NCBI RefSeq assembly: GCF_011682175.1
Contig: NZ_WHJG01000018.1
Location: 62,001-126,000, forward strand
Source of the DNA: Massilia frigida
Lineage (GTDB): Bacteria > Pseudomonadota > Gammaproteobacteria > Burkholderiales > Burkholderiaceae_D
Length of the DNA stretch: 64,000 nt
Direction: 5' to 3'
Part shown: positions 26,760 to 35,074 of the stretch, piece by piece
Numbering within the stretch: position 1 is the stretch's first letter
Layout: each line of letters starts with the position of its first letter
The notes under the pieces: generated by a model
The model's input: the letters and a program-made list of their open reading frames with translations, nothing else
Told to the model about the DNA's origin: nothing
Databases searched by the model: none
Translations under genes and position numbers: made by a program

Positions 26760-29700
26760 ATGAGACGATTTGAATTGAACGATGGCGTGTCCAGCAAATT
26801 CTGGGAAGTCACGCAAGATGGCAGCAGTGTCACGGTGTGCTTCGGCAAAATCGGCAGCAGCGGCAAGGCGCAGACCAAACATCACCCTGACGTGGCCGGC
26901 GCCGCGGTGGCGATGGATAAACTGATACGCGAAAAAACCGGAAAGGGCTACGTCGAAACCGGCGCCGGCACCGTTGTGCAGGCAGCCACGCCCGCGCCGT
27001 TGCCCGCCATAGCACCAGCGCATGAACCAGCGCCCGTGCCACCAGCCGGCATCGCGCCATGGCTTGCGGTGTCGCCCTTGATCGATGTGCCGCCCGCACT
27101 GATGGCGCTTGCCCTGCCGACGCGCCAGTACCCTGGAACGCCACCGGTGCTCGACGCCGACAAGAGCTGGACACGATTCCTGAAACGCGCACGGGAAGTG
27201 CCGCGCATTGATGCCAAACACTGCTGTCCTTTGCGCAAAGAGGCAATCGTTGAAGCGACAATCCGTATTGAACAGGGCTTGCGCAGCGGTTCGGCCGCGT
27301 CCGACGTCATTCTGCTGGCTGCGTCGACCGTCTTCGACCGGGAGAACGCCGTTTGCGCCGACACGAACTTCCTCGACTTCCTGGTGGCGGAAAAAGGGCT
27401 TCCCTACGCCTTGCTCACTTTAATTGAGCTGGAAAAAATCAATATCGATCTGGGCGCGTCGCACCGGCATGAAATCTCCATGTGGAATGCGGAATATCGG
27501 TCTTCTGAAGGAACTTTCGGCGCGTATTCCAACGTCGAACTGGCGCTGCGCACCCATCTCGTCCATGCGCCGCAGGACGTATGGCAAACATGCGTGCAGA
27601 TCGTGCGCGATAAGCTGAACGATATTCCGCTCAGGCGGCAGCCATTATTCCCCGTGTTGCTACCCGATGCGCCCGAGCTGTCCGACGCCATGGTCCAGCG
27701 CGGCGACTATCTGCACGACATGACTGGATGGCTGCGCATGACCGTGCGCGAGCCCGAAAGCCTGGCCTTGCTCGACAGCGTCAGCGCTACCTACACCCTC
27801 TTTTATGACAAGCCGGCATTCATCGCCACGGCGATCAGGGACCGCGGCGTCGATGCGATAGCAGTGCTCAAACATGGCGTGAGCGTCGGGATCACCGCCG
27901 ATGCCATCGCCGGTATCGGCACGCCGGACGCCATCCGCGCACTCGCACTGGCCTGCGGCATGGACAACGGCAGTCCCTCCCGGCTCGCAGCGGCAGCGAA
28001 GCGCTGGCCATGGGCGGCCCTTGCCGGCTTGAGCGAACTGCTCGGCCACGACAAGCAAGCCCCTGGTTTGGCGCGGTCGGCCTTGAGCCGCCTGGTTCCC
28101 GACCATATTGCAGACCTGCCCGCGTTGCGCCCATGGCTCTCGCCCGCCGCGCTCACCGTGCTTGACGATATGGCGGCGCGCTTCTGCGCTCCGGGCGACA
28201 TGGCCCACAATGCCGATTTACCGGCGGTGCTCCAAAACCCGCCATGGATGGCGGCCCGCAAACCACGCCCCAAGGCGCTCCATCTGGCACCTTTGTTCCT
28301 GCCGCCGGTCGAACGCTGGAGCGCCGAAGAGCGCCAGTCGGTGCTCGACGAGAGGCGCCATAAATATAACCCGTATGAACAGACCAGCTTTGTCACGCCG
28401 GCCGATCTGATTACCGCCGGCGATGTCGATGCTGTCGTCGCGCTGTGGAAAACGCACCAGAACCCGCGCATGAACCTCCATGCCGAAGTGCGGCTGATTG
28501 CCGATCTGCCGCCGCCGTTCAACAAGGCTGTGTGGACGGCGTTGGCAAAGCACGAGTTCAATTCCCCCGGATATGCGATCGCCACGCTTGGCCTGGACTG
28601 CCTGCCGGGCCTGGTCACCATGTGTGAACTACGGCCGCAAGAAGACTTGTGCTACGCGCTGCACTTCGGCGCCGTGGAGCTGGCGTTCCCGGTCGCGCAC
28701 GCAATGGCGACACTGAAGAACAAGCCTGCCCGCGCAATCGCGCGCCGCTGGCTTCTGGCCAACCCGGAACACAGCGCCTGTGCACTGATCGCACCTGCCT
28801 TGGGCAAGGCCGGCAAGGCGCGCGACGACGCCGCCGCCGCACTGCGCCTGCTGGCTGACAATGGCCACGGCCAGGTAGTGACGGACGTCGCGCGCCGTTA
28901 TGGGAGCGCGGCGGTCGACAGCGCCATGAAAGCGATGCTCGACGAAGACCCGCTCGACCTCCATCCTGCCAACATCCCCACCCTGCCGGGCCTGTGGGCG
29001 CCGCGCAGCTGGTACCGACCTCGCCTGCGCAGCAACGGCAAACCATTGTCCGACGAGGCGCTCGGCCTGATCGGCATCATGCTGCAATTCCCGCGCAGCG
29101 AGGGGGTGTATGCCGGGCTCGAACAGGTGCGGCAAGCCTGCACGCCGGCGTCGCAGAACGCCTTTGCATGGGACCTGTTGCGCGCCTGGCTCGACCTCGG
29201 CGGCGACCCATCCGAAAAATGGGCGTTGACCGCCCTCGGCGTCTTCGGCAATGACGACAGCGCCCGCAAGCTCACGCCGCTGATTCGCGCATGGCCTGGC
29301 GAAAGCCTGCATGCGCGCGCCGTGATCGGACTCGATGTGTTGGCCGGCATCGGGACCGACCTGGCGCTGATGCTCCTGAACGGCGTCGCGCTCAAGCTCA
29401 AGTTCAAGGCGCTGCAGGACAGCGCGCGCGAAAAAATCAAGCTGATCGCCGACGCGCGCGGCCTGACGCAGGAGGAACTGGAAGACCGCCTGGCGCCCAC
29501 GTTGGGACTGGACGATCAAGGCTCGCTGCTGCTCGATTTCGGTCCGCGCCAGTTCCGGGTTGGCTTCGACGAAGCGCTGAAACCATTTGTGCGCGACGCC
29601 GGCGGCATGCGCCTGGCCGACCTGCCCAAGCCGAACAGGAGCGACGATACGAACCTGGCGGCAAGCGCTGTGGATACCTACAAGCTGCTCAAGAAGGATG

Positions 29701-30428
29701 CCCGCAGCATCGCCGCGCAACAGGTAAAACGGCTGGAAGCGGCGATGTGCTCGCGCCGCCGCTGGGACGGCGACGCCTTTCTCGCGCTGCTGGCCAGGCA
29801 TCCGCTGGTGCGGCACCTGGTCCAGCGCCTCGTATGGGGCGTCTACCAAGCCGATTCGTCTTGCGGGGGGGGCCTGGCCGGCTGCTTTCGGGTCGGCCCC
29901 GACGGCGCACTGACGGACGCCGCCGACGACGCCTACGTCATGCCGCCAGGGGCGCGCGTCGGCATCGCGCATGCGCTCGAGCTGCCCGCCAGCGATGCGG
30001 ACGCATTCGGCAAGCTGTTTGCGGATTATGAATTGCTGCAGCCCTTCCCCCAGATCGGCCGCGAGACATATGCGTTGACGCAGGACGAACTGGCCACCAA
30101 TGAACTGCTGCGCTGGGTGCACCTGGAAATGCCGGCCGACCGTCTGATGGGTTTGACGAACAAAGGCTGGCATCGGGGAAAAGCACGCGACGCCGGTGGC
30201 ATCTGGGCTTACAACAAGGATATCGGCGCGGGGTGGACCGTGGAGCTGGGGATCTATCCGGGCCTGGACGTGAATAACCTCAACGACAACTCGGAACAGA
30301 CTTTACAGGCGGTCAAGGTCGGCACGATCAACCAATGGGGTGACATCGGCACGCCGCAGCCGCTGTCGGTGCTCGATCCGGTTGCCGCCAGCGAGCTGAT
30401 TCGCGATCTCGAATTGTTGCGCGCATGA
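26760..30428 (+). CDS. WGR-DUF4132 array unit 9, full length
   Basis: A 1,222-aa paralogue and last of the array. WGR at 1-70 (SSKFWEVTQDGSSVTVCFG), an Ala/Pro linker to about 98, APWLAVSPLIDVP and the variant PTRQYPGTPP at the body entrance. The helical body is followed by DUF4132 from about residue 922 (LLLDFGPRQFRVGFDEAL, LPKPNRSDDTNL, HLVQRLVWGVYQ) and a tail ending SELIRDLELLRA. It follows an 89-bp gap holding a 17-bp tandem repeat, so it may have its own control. The MoxR gene starts 52 bp downstream, placing it next to the machinery it presumably works with. Confidence 0.93.
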   Translation: MRRFELNDGVSSKFWEVTQDGSSVTVCFGKIGSSGKAQTKHHPDVAGAAVAMDKLIREKTGKGYVETGAGTVVQAATPAPLPAIAPAHEPAPVPPAGIAPWLAVSPLIDVPPALMALALPTRQYPGTPPVLDADKSWTRFLKRAREVPRIDAKHCCPLRKEAIVEATIRIEQGLRSGSAASDVILLAASTVFDRENAVCADTNFLDFLVAEKGLPYALLTLIELEKINIDLGASHRHEISMWNAEYRSSEGTFGAYSNVELALRTHLVHAPQDVWQTCVQIVRDKLNDIPLRRQPLFPVLLPDAPELSDAMVQRGDYLHDMTGWLRMTVREPESLALLDSVSATYTLFYDKPAFIATAIRDRGVDAIAVLKHGVSVGITADAIAGIGTPDAIRALALACGMDNGSPSRLAAAAKRWPWAALAGLSELLGHDKQAPGLARSALSRLVPDHIADLPALRPWLSPAALTVLDDMAARFCAPGDMAHNADLPAVLQNPPWMAARKPRPKALHLAPLFLPPVERWSAEERQSVLDERRHKYNPYEQTSFVTPADLITAGDVDAVVALWKTHQNPRMNLHAEVRLIADLPPPFNKAVWTALAKHEFNSPGYAIATLGLDCLPGLVTMCELRPQEDLCYALHFGAVELAFPVAHAMATLKNKPARAIARRWLLANPEHSACALIAPALGKAGKARDDAAAALRLLADNGHGQVVTDVARRYGSAAVDSAMKAMLDEDPLDLHPANIPTLPGLWAPRSWYRPRLRSNGKPLSDEALGLIGIMLQFPRSEGVYAGLEQVRQACTPASQNAFAWDLLRAWLDLGGDPSEKWALTALGVFGNDDSARKLTPLIRAWPGESLHARAVIGLDVLAGIGTDLALMLLNGVALKLKFKALQDSAREKIKLIADARGLTQEELEDRLAPTLGLDDQGSLLLDFGPRQFRVGFDEALKPFVRDAGGMRLADLPKPNRSDDTNLAASAVDTYKLLKKDARSIAAQQVKRLEAAMCSRRRWDGDAFLALLARHPLVRHLVQRLVWGVYQADSSCGGGLAGCFRVGPDGALTDAADDAYVMPPGARVGIAHALELPASDADAFGKLFADYELLQPFPQIGRETYALTQDELATNELLRWVHLEMPADRLMGLTNKGWHRGKARDAGGIWAYNKDIGAGWTVELGIYPGLDVNNLNDNSEQTLQAVKVGTINQWGDIGTPQPLSVLDPVAASELIRDLELLRA

Positions 30429-30480
30429 GAAAAGACGTTATCATCTCGGCAAATCCACAGCCGGTGCACGACAACCCTTC

Positions 30481-31596
30481 ATGAGTCGGACCACAACAAT
30501 GAGCAAAACCAAAACCGCAGCGATGCAGCGCCCACCGGCCGAAATCCAGTACGCCGGCGAGCTGGCCACGCTGGCCAAGGGCGACAAGGCGCCACGCCCG
30601 CCCGGCTGGGCCCTGAGCCTGAACGCGGCGCGCGCCTTCATCAGCGGCGACGAGGCCCTTGGCATCGAACGCAAGGTGGTGGCGCCGGTCGCCGCCATCG
30701 AGCGCATGCTGGTGACCCTGGCCACCGGGCGCGGGCTGATGCTGGTCGGCGAGCCTGGCACCGCCAAATCGATGCTGTCGGAGCTGCTGGCTGCCGCCGT
30801 GTGCGGGCGCTCCACCCTCACCATCCAGGGCGGCGCCTCGATCACCGAGGACCAGATCAAGTACTCGTGGAACTATGCGCTGCTGATCAACGAAGGCCCG
30901 AGCCCGCGCGCGCTGGTGCCGGCGCCGCTGTACCACGGCATGCGCGACGGCCTGATCGTGCGCTTCGAGGAAATCACGCGCGCCCCGCTGGAGGTGCAGG
31001 ACTGCCTGCTCGGCATGCTGTCGGACCGCGTCATGGCGGTGCCCGAACTGGAAAACGAGCACGCCATGCTGTACGCGCGCGAGGGCTTCAACATCATCGC
31101 CACCGCCAATACGCGCGACCGTGGCGTCAATGAAATGAGCGCCGCGCTCAAGCGGCGCTTCGACTTCGAAACCGTGTTCCCGATCCTCGACTTCGGACAC
31201 GAACTGGCGCTGGTGGAGCAGGCCTCGGCCCGCCTGCTCGAGCGCAGCGGCATTCCGCACCGGGTGCCGGGTCCCATCCTCGACCTGCTGGTATCGACCT
31301 TCCGCGACCTGCGTTCCGGCGGTGGCAAGGGCGCACCGGACGGCATGGACAAGCTGTCCGCCGTGATGTCGACCGCCGAAGCGGTCAACGTGGCGCATGC
31401 GGTCGGCGTGCGCGCCTGGTTCCTTGAGCAGCGCGCCGGCAACGCGGCCGACCTGGTCGACTGCATCGCCGGCACCGTGGTCAAGGACAATCCGGACGAC
31501 CGCGCCAAACTGCGCCGCTATTTCGAGCAGCGCGTCGCGCGGCGCGATGGCAAGCACTGGCGCGAATACTTCAACGCGCGCCACCGCCTGCCGTGA
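30481..31596 (+). CDS. MoxR-family AAA+ ATPase (YehL-like)
   Basis: A 371-aa AAA+ ATPase of the MoxR class, which typically acts with a VWA-domain partner to remodel or activate client proteins. Walker A GEPGTAKS at 90-97, Walker B-like LIVRFEEI at 158-165, sensor 1 IIATANT at 205-211, arginine-finger region ALKRRFDF at 222-229. ATG 30481 and ATG 30499 are both possible; neither has a clear Shine-Dalgarno. First of four genes with 4-bp stop/start overlaps. The order ATPase, DUF5682, VWA, SWIM matches E. coli yehL-yehM-yehP-yehQ, which also lie near a DUF4132 gene (yehI), so the array and this operon form one locus by established synteny. Confidence 0.92.
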   Translation: MSRTTTMSKTKTAAMQRPPAEIQYAGELATLAKGDKAPRPPGWALSLNAARAFISGDEALGIERKVVAPVAAIERMLVTLATGRGLMLVGEPGTAKSMLSELLAAAVCGRSTLTIQGGASITEDQIKYSWNYALLINEGPSPRALVPAPLYHGMRDGLIVRFEEITRAPLEVQDCLLGMLSDRVMAVPELENEHAMLYAREGFNIIATANTRDRGVNEMSAALKRRFDFETVFPILDFGHELALVEQASARLLERSGIPHRVPGPILDLLVSTFRDLRSGGGKGAPDGMDKLSAVMSTAEAVNVAHAVGVRAWFLEQRAGNAADLVDCIAGTVVKDNPDDRAKLRRYFEQRVARRDGKHWREYFNARHRLP

Positions 31597-33926
31597 CACC
31601 GGCTTCGCAGCGCGAGCCGCTGATCATCGGCGTGCGCCACTTCAGCCCCGCTTGCGCGCGGCTGGTGGTGCAGCGCATTGCCGAACTGCGTCCGCGCCAC
31701 GTGCTGATCGAAGGTCCGGCCGACTTCAATGCGCGCCTTGGCGAACTGGCGCTGCCGCACCGGCTGCCGGTGGCGATCTACAGCTACTTCTCGGCGGCCG
31801 AAGACGCGGTTGAACGGCGCGCCTCGTGGTCGCCGTTCGCGCTGCATTCGCCCGAATGGCAGGCCATGCAGGCCGCGCGCGAATGCGGCGCGCAACTGCG
31901 CTTCATCGACCTGCCGGCCTGGCACGACGCCTTTGCGCACATCATGAACCGCTACGATGACGACGCTCCCGACGCGGCGGCAGCCTACGAAGACGCCTTG
32001 TGCCGCGCAATGGCGATCGACGGCCGCGACTCGCTGTGGGACCACCTGTTCGAGGGCGAGCTGGCGGCCGATGAACTGTCGGCCCGGCTCGACGTGCACT
32101 TCGCCCATCTGCGTGCTGGCGCCCCCGGTTCGCCGGGCAACCAGGCGCGCGAAGCGATGATGGCGCGCCACATCGCCTGGGCCATGCACCAGGACGACGG
32201 CCCGGTGGTGGTGATCTGCGGCGGCTACCATGCGCCGGCACTGGCGGCGCTGTGGCGCACAATTCCCGCCGCCGATTGCGCCAGCGAGCCGCCGGTACCA
32301 ATCCCACCGGGCGCGCCCGGCCTGCGCTATGGTTCCTATTTGGTGCCCTACCATTTCAAGCGCCTCGACGCGTACGAGGGCTATGCCTCCGGCATGCCCT
32401 CGCCCGCCTGGTACGAATGGGCATGGACGCTCGGCCTGGCCGGCGCCGGCAAGGAACTGCTGCGCACCGTGCTGGCGCGCCTGCGCGCGAAAAAACTGCC
32501 CGCCTCCACCGCCGACGTGATTGCGATTCACAGCCGCGCCAAGGGCCTGGCGCGCATGCGCGCGCATCCGACGCCGCTGCGCAGCGACTGGCTCGATGCG
32601 CTGGCCGGCAGCCTGGTCAGCCAGGCGCTGGACGTGCCCCTGCCCTGGACCTACCGCGGCCGCGTGCGCGCGGGCACCGATGCGGCGCTGGTGGAAGTGA
32701 TGGCGGTGCTGGCCGGCGACGCCGTCGGCGAACTGGCGCCCGGCACGCCGCAGCCGCCGCTGGTGGCTGCGGTCGACCTTGAACTGTCGGCGCTCGGAAT
32801 TGTTGTTCCAAGCCAGGTCAGCATCGACCTGCTCGATGCGGCCCAGCGTGCGCGCAGCCGCGCGCTGCACCGCCTGGCCCTGCTCGACATTCCCGGCATC
32901 GTCCGCACCACGGGACCTAAGCTGGCGCTCGGGCGCGGCCAGCAAGAAACCTGGGACGTGCGCGCACCGCTCGAACAGCGCGCCGCCCTGATCGAAGCGG
33001 CCACCTACGGCGCCACTCTGCACGACGCGGCCCGCGCCCGCCTCGAAGAAATCCTGCGCCAGCATCCCGCCGGCAGCAGCCGTATCGGCGCCATTACCGG
33101 CGCCCTGAACCGCGCCGCCTTTGCCGGCCTGGCCGATGTGAGCGAACGCCTGCTCGGCGAGCTGCACGACGCCATTTGCCAGGAAGCGCACTTCGGCGAA
33201 CTGGGTGGCCCGATGCAGGTACTGTTTGCCTTGTACCGCCACGGCGACGCGCTCGGCGTGAGCGGCAGCGCGGTGCTGCAAACAGCCATCGGCGCCGCCT
33301 TCGACCGCGCCCTGTGGCTGGCAGAAGCGGCCGGCGGGGTGGCGCCGACGGAGCAGGATGCGCACGTCGCCACCTACAGCGCCATCGCCATGCTGGTGCG
33401 CGAAGCACGCGCCACCGCGCTGCCCGGCGTCGAAGCGTTGCGCGCGCTTGCCGTGTGCCGGCGCGTGGCCGCCAGCGCCGACGCGGCGCCCGTCAGCCGT
33501 GGCGCGGCACTGGGCCTGCTGCTGGCCAGCGATGCCGATCCCGATGGCGGCGACCTGGCCAGCGAACTGCTCGCCTCCCTGCCCCCGTCCATGGTGGGCG
33601 ACGCGCTGGCCGGCCTGCTGGCACTGGCGCGTCAGTGCCTGTGCGAAGACGCGCGCTTCGTCAGGGCGCTCGACGCGCTGGTGCGCACTTTGGACGGCGC
33701 CGACTTCGTGCTGGCGCTGCCGGCGATGCGCGCCGCCTTTACCTGGCTGCCAACCCAGGAACGCGGCGCGCTGGCGGCCGATGTGCTCAAGCTGCACGGC
33801 GCCGGCCATCGCTCGCAGCGCTCCCTTACCGGCCGCCTTGCCACGGCGCCCGAACTGCTGGCGCGGCACGACGCGCTCGAACGCGACGCCATCGAGCGCC
33901 TCGCCATCTGGGGAATCGCACCATGA
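31593..33926 (+). CDS. DUF5682 family protein (YehM-like)
   Basis: A 777-aa protein of unknown biochemical function. It starts at GTG 31593, overlapping the ATPase stop (GTGA). The conserved N-terminal region carries GVRHFSP (13-19), IEGP (39-42) and, near 205-217, ICGGYHAPAL. These charged/His-containing motifs look like an active or ligand site, but I do not assign a reaction. The C-terminal half is Ala/Leu-rich and helical. No signal peptide or membrane span. Its fixed place between MoxR and VWA genes suggests it is an obligate part of the complex or its client. A 4-bp overlap links it to the VWA gene. Confidence 0.88.
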   Translation: MTPASQREPLIIGVRHFSPACARLVVQRIAELRPRHVLIEGPADFNARLGELALPHRLPVAIYSYFSAAEDAVERRASWSPFALHSPEWQAMQAARECGAQLRFIDLPAWHDAFAHIMNRYDDDAPDAAAAYEDALCRAMAIDGRDSLWDHLFEGELAADELSARLDVHFAHLRAGAPGSPGNQAREAMMARHIAWAMHQDDGPVVVICGGYHAPALAALWRTIPAADCASEPPVPIPPGAPGLRYGSYLVPYHFKRLDAYEGYASGMPSPAWYEWAWTLGLAGAGKELLRTVLARLRAKKLPASTADVIAIHSRAKGLARMRAHPTPLRSDWLDALAGSLVSQALDVPLPWTYRGRVRAGTDAALVEVMAVLAGDAVGELAPGTPQPPLVAAVDLELSALGIVVPSQVSIDLLDAAQRARSRALHRLALLDIPGIVRTTGPKLALGRGQQETWDVRAPLEQRAALIEAATYGATLHDAARARLEEILRQHPAGSSRIGAITGALNRAAFAGLADVSERLLGELHDAICQEAHFGELGGPMQVLFALYRHGDALGVSGSAVLQTAIGAAFDRALWLAEAAGGVAPTEQDAHVATYSAIAMLVREARATALPGVEALRALAVCRRVAASADAAPVSRGAALGLLLASDADPDGGDLASELLASLPPSMVGDALAGLLALARQCLCEDARFVRALDALVRTLDGADFVLALPAMRAAFTWLPTQERGALAADVLKLHGAGHRSQRSLTGRLATAPELLARHDALERDAIERLAIWGIAP

Positions 33927-35074
33927 GCGCCCCATTGACGCTACCCGATCCGCTGGTGCGCTGGCGCCTGCTGCTGGGCGAAGCCGCCGAAAGCTGCATC
34001 AATTGTCCGTCCGGTGCGGCCAGCGCCGCCGACGAGGCCCTGGAGTGGCTGTACGGGCGCGATCCCGAGCGCCTGGCGCGCGGCGAACGCCAGCAGTCGC
34101 AGGACCGTACCGGCTCGCCCGACGGCGCGTCGGTACTGAGCACGCCCGACTGGATCAACGCCATCCACGAATTGTTCCCGCAAGAGGTGATCGAGCGGCT
34201 CGAACGCGACGCGGTCGAGCGCTTTGGCATTGATGACGTGGTGACCAACCTGGAAGTGCTGGAGCGGATCGAACCATCGGAGACGCTGCTGCGCGCCGTC
34301 CTGCACACCAAGCACCTGATGAACCCCGACGTGCTGTCGGCGGCGCGCCGCCTGGTGGCGGAAGTGGTGCGCCGCATCATGGAAAAACTGGTGACCGAAG
34401 TGCGCCAGGCGTTTGGCGGCAGCCGCGACCGACGGCGCCCGTCGCGCATCGCGGCGGCCGCCAATTTCGATTTCAAGCGCACCGTGGCCGCCAACCTGAA
34501 ACACTGGGACCCGGAGCGGCGCAAGCTGTACATCAAACGGCCGGCCTTCATCAGCCGCGTCAAGCGCCACGCCGAGCGCTGGGACATTATCCTGCTGATC
34601 GACCAGAGCGGCTCGATGGTCGATTCGGTGATTCACTCGGCGGTGATGGCGGCCTGCCTGTGGCAGTTGCCCGGTATGCGCACTTCGCTGATCGCCTTCG
34701 ACACCGCGGTCGTGGACCTGACGGCCGATGTGTCCGACCCGGTCGAACTGCTGATGAAAGTGCAGCTCGGCGGCGGCACCAATATCGCCGGCGCGGTGGC
34801 GTACGCGCAGTCGCTGGTGGTTAATCCGCAGCGCACGGTGGTGGTGCTGGTCAGCGATTTTTACGAAGGTGGGCATGACACGGAACTGGTCAGGCGCGTA
34901 CAGGCGCTGGTGTCGGCTGGCGCCACCGTGCTGGGCCTGGCGGCGCTCGATGCTGCCGCCAATCCGAGCTACGACCGCGAGACGGCGGCGCGCCTGGTAC
35001 GCGTTGGCGCTCACGTGGGCGCCATGACGCCGGGCCAGCTGGCCGCCTGGCTGGCGGAGAAAATAGCGCAATGA
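33923..35074 (+). CDS. VWA-domain protein (YehP-like), MoxR partner
   Basis: A 383-aa protein starting at ATG 33923 within the stop of the DUF5682 gene (ATGA). A longer open frame extends upstream to 33176 but only as a shadow of that gene. The first 200 residues are helical with a basic patch (about 165-210). The C-terminal VWA domain has a full MIDAS metal site: DQSGS at 227-231, Thr286 (GGGTNIAG) and Asp312 (VSDFYEGG). MIDAS-containing VWA proteins pair with MoxR ATPases, as in chelatase-type complexes. The next gene begins in its stop codon. Confidence 0.93.
   Translation: MSAPLTLPDPLVRWRLLLGEAAESCINCPSGAASAADEALEWLYGRDPERLARGERQQSQDRTGSPDGASVLSTPDWINAIHELFPQEVIERLERDAVERFGIDDVVTNLEVLERIEPSETLLRAVLHTKHLMNPDVLSAARRLVAEVVRRIMEKLVTEVRQAFGGSRDRRRPSRIAAAANFDFKRTVAANLKHWDPERRKLYIKRPAFISRVKRHAERWDIILLIDQSGSMVDSVIHSAVMAACLWQLPGMRTSLIAFDTAVVDLTADVSDPVELLMKVQLGGGTNIAGAVAYAQSLVVNPQRTVVVLVSDFYEGGHDTELVRRVQALVSAGATVLGLAALDAAANPSYDRETAARLVRVGAHVGAMTPGQLAAWLAEKIAQ

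Noticed and set aside
5292-30428. Mobile-element origin of the array
   Set aside because: No transposase, integrase, terminal repeats or att-like duplication was seen at either end; tandem duplication by recombination suffices.
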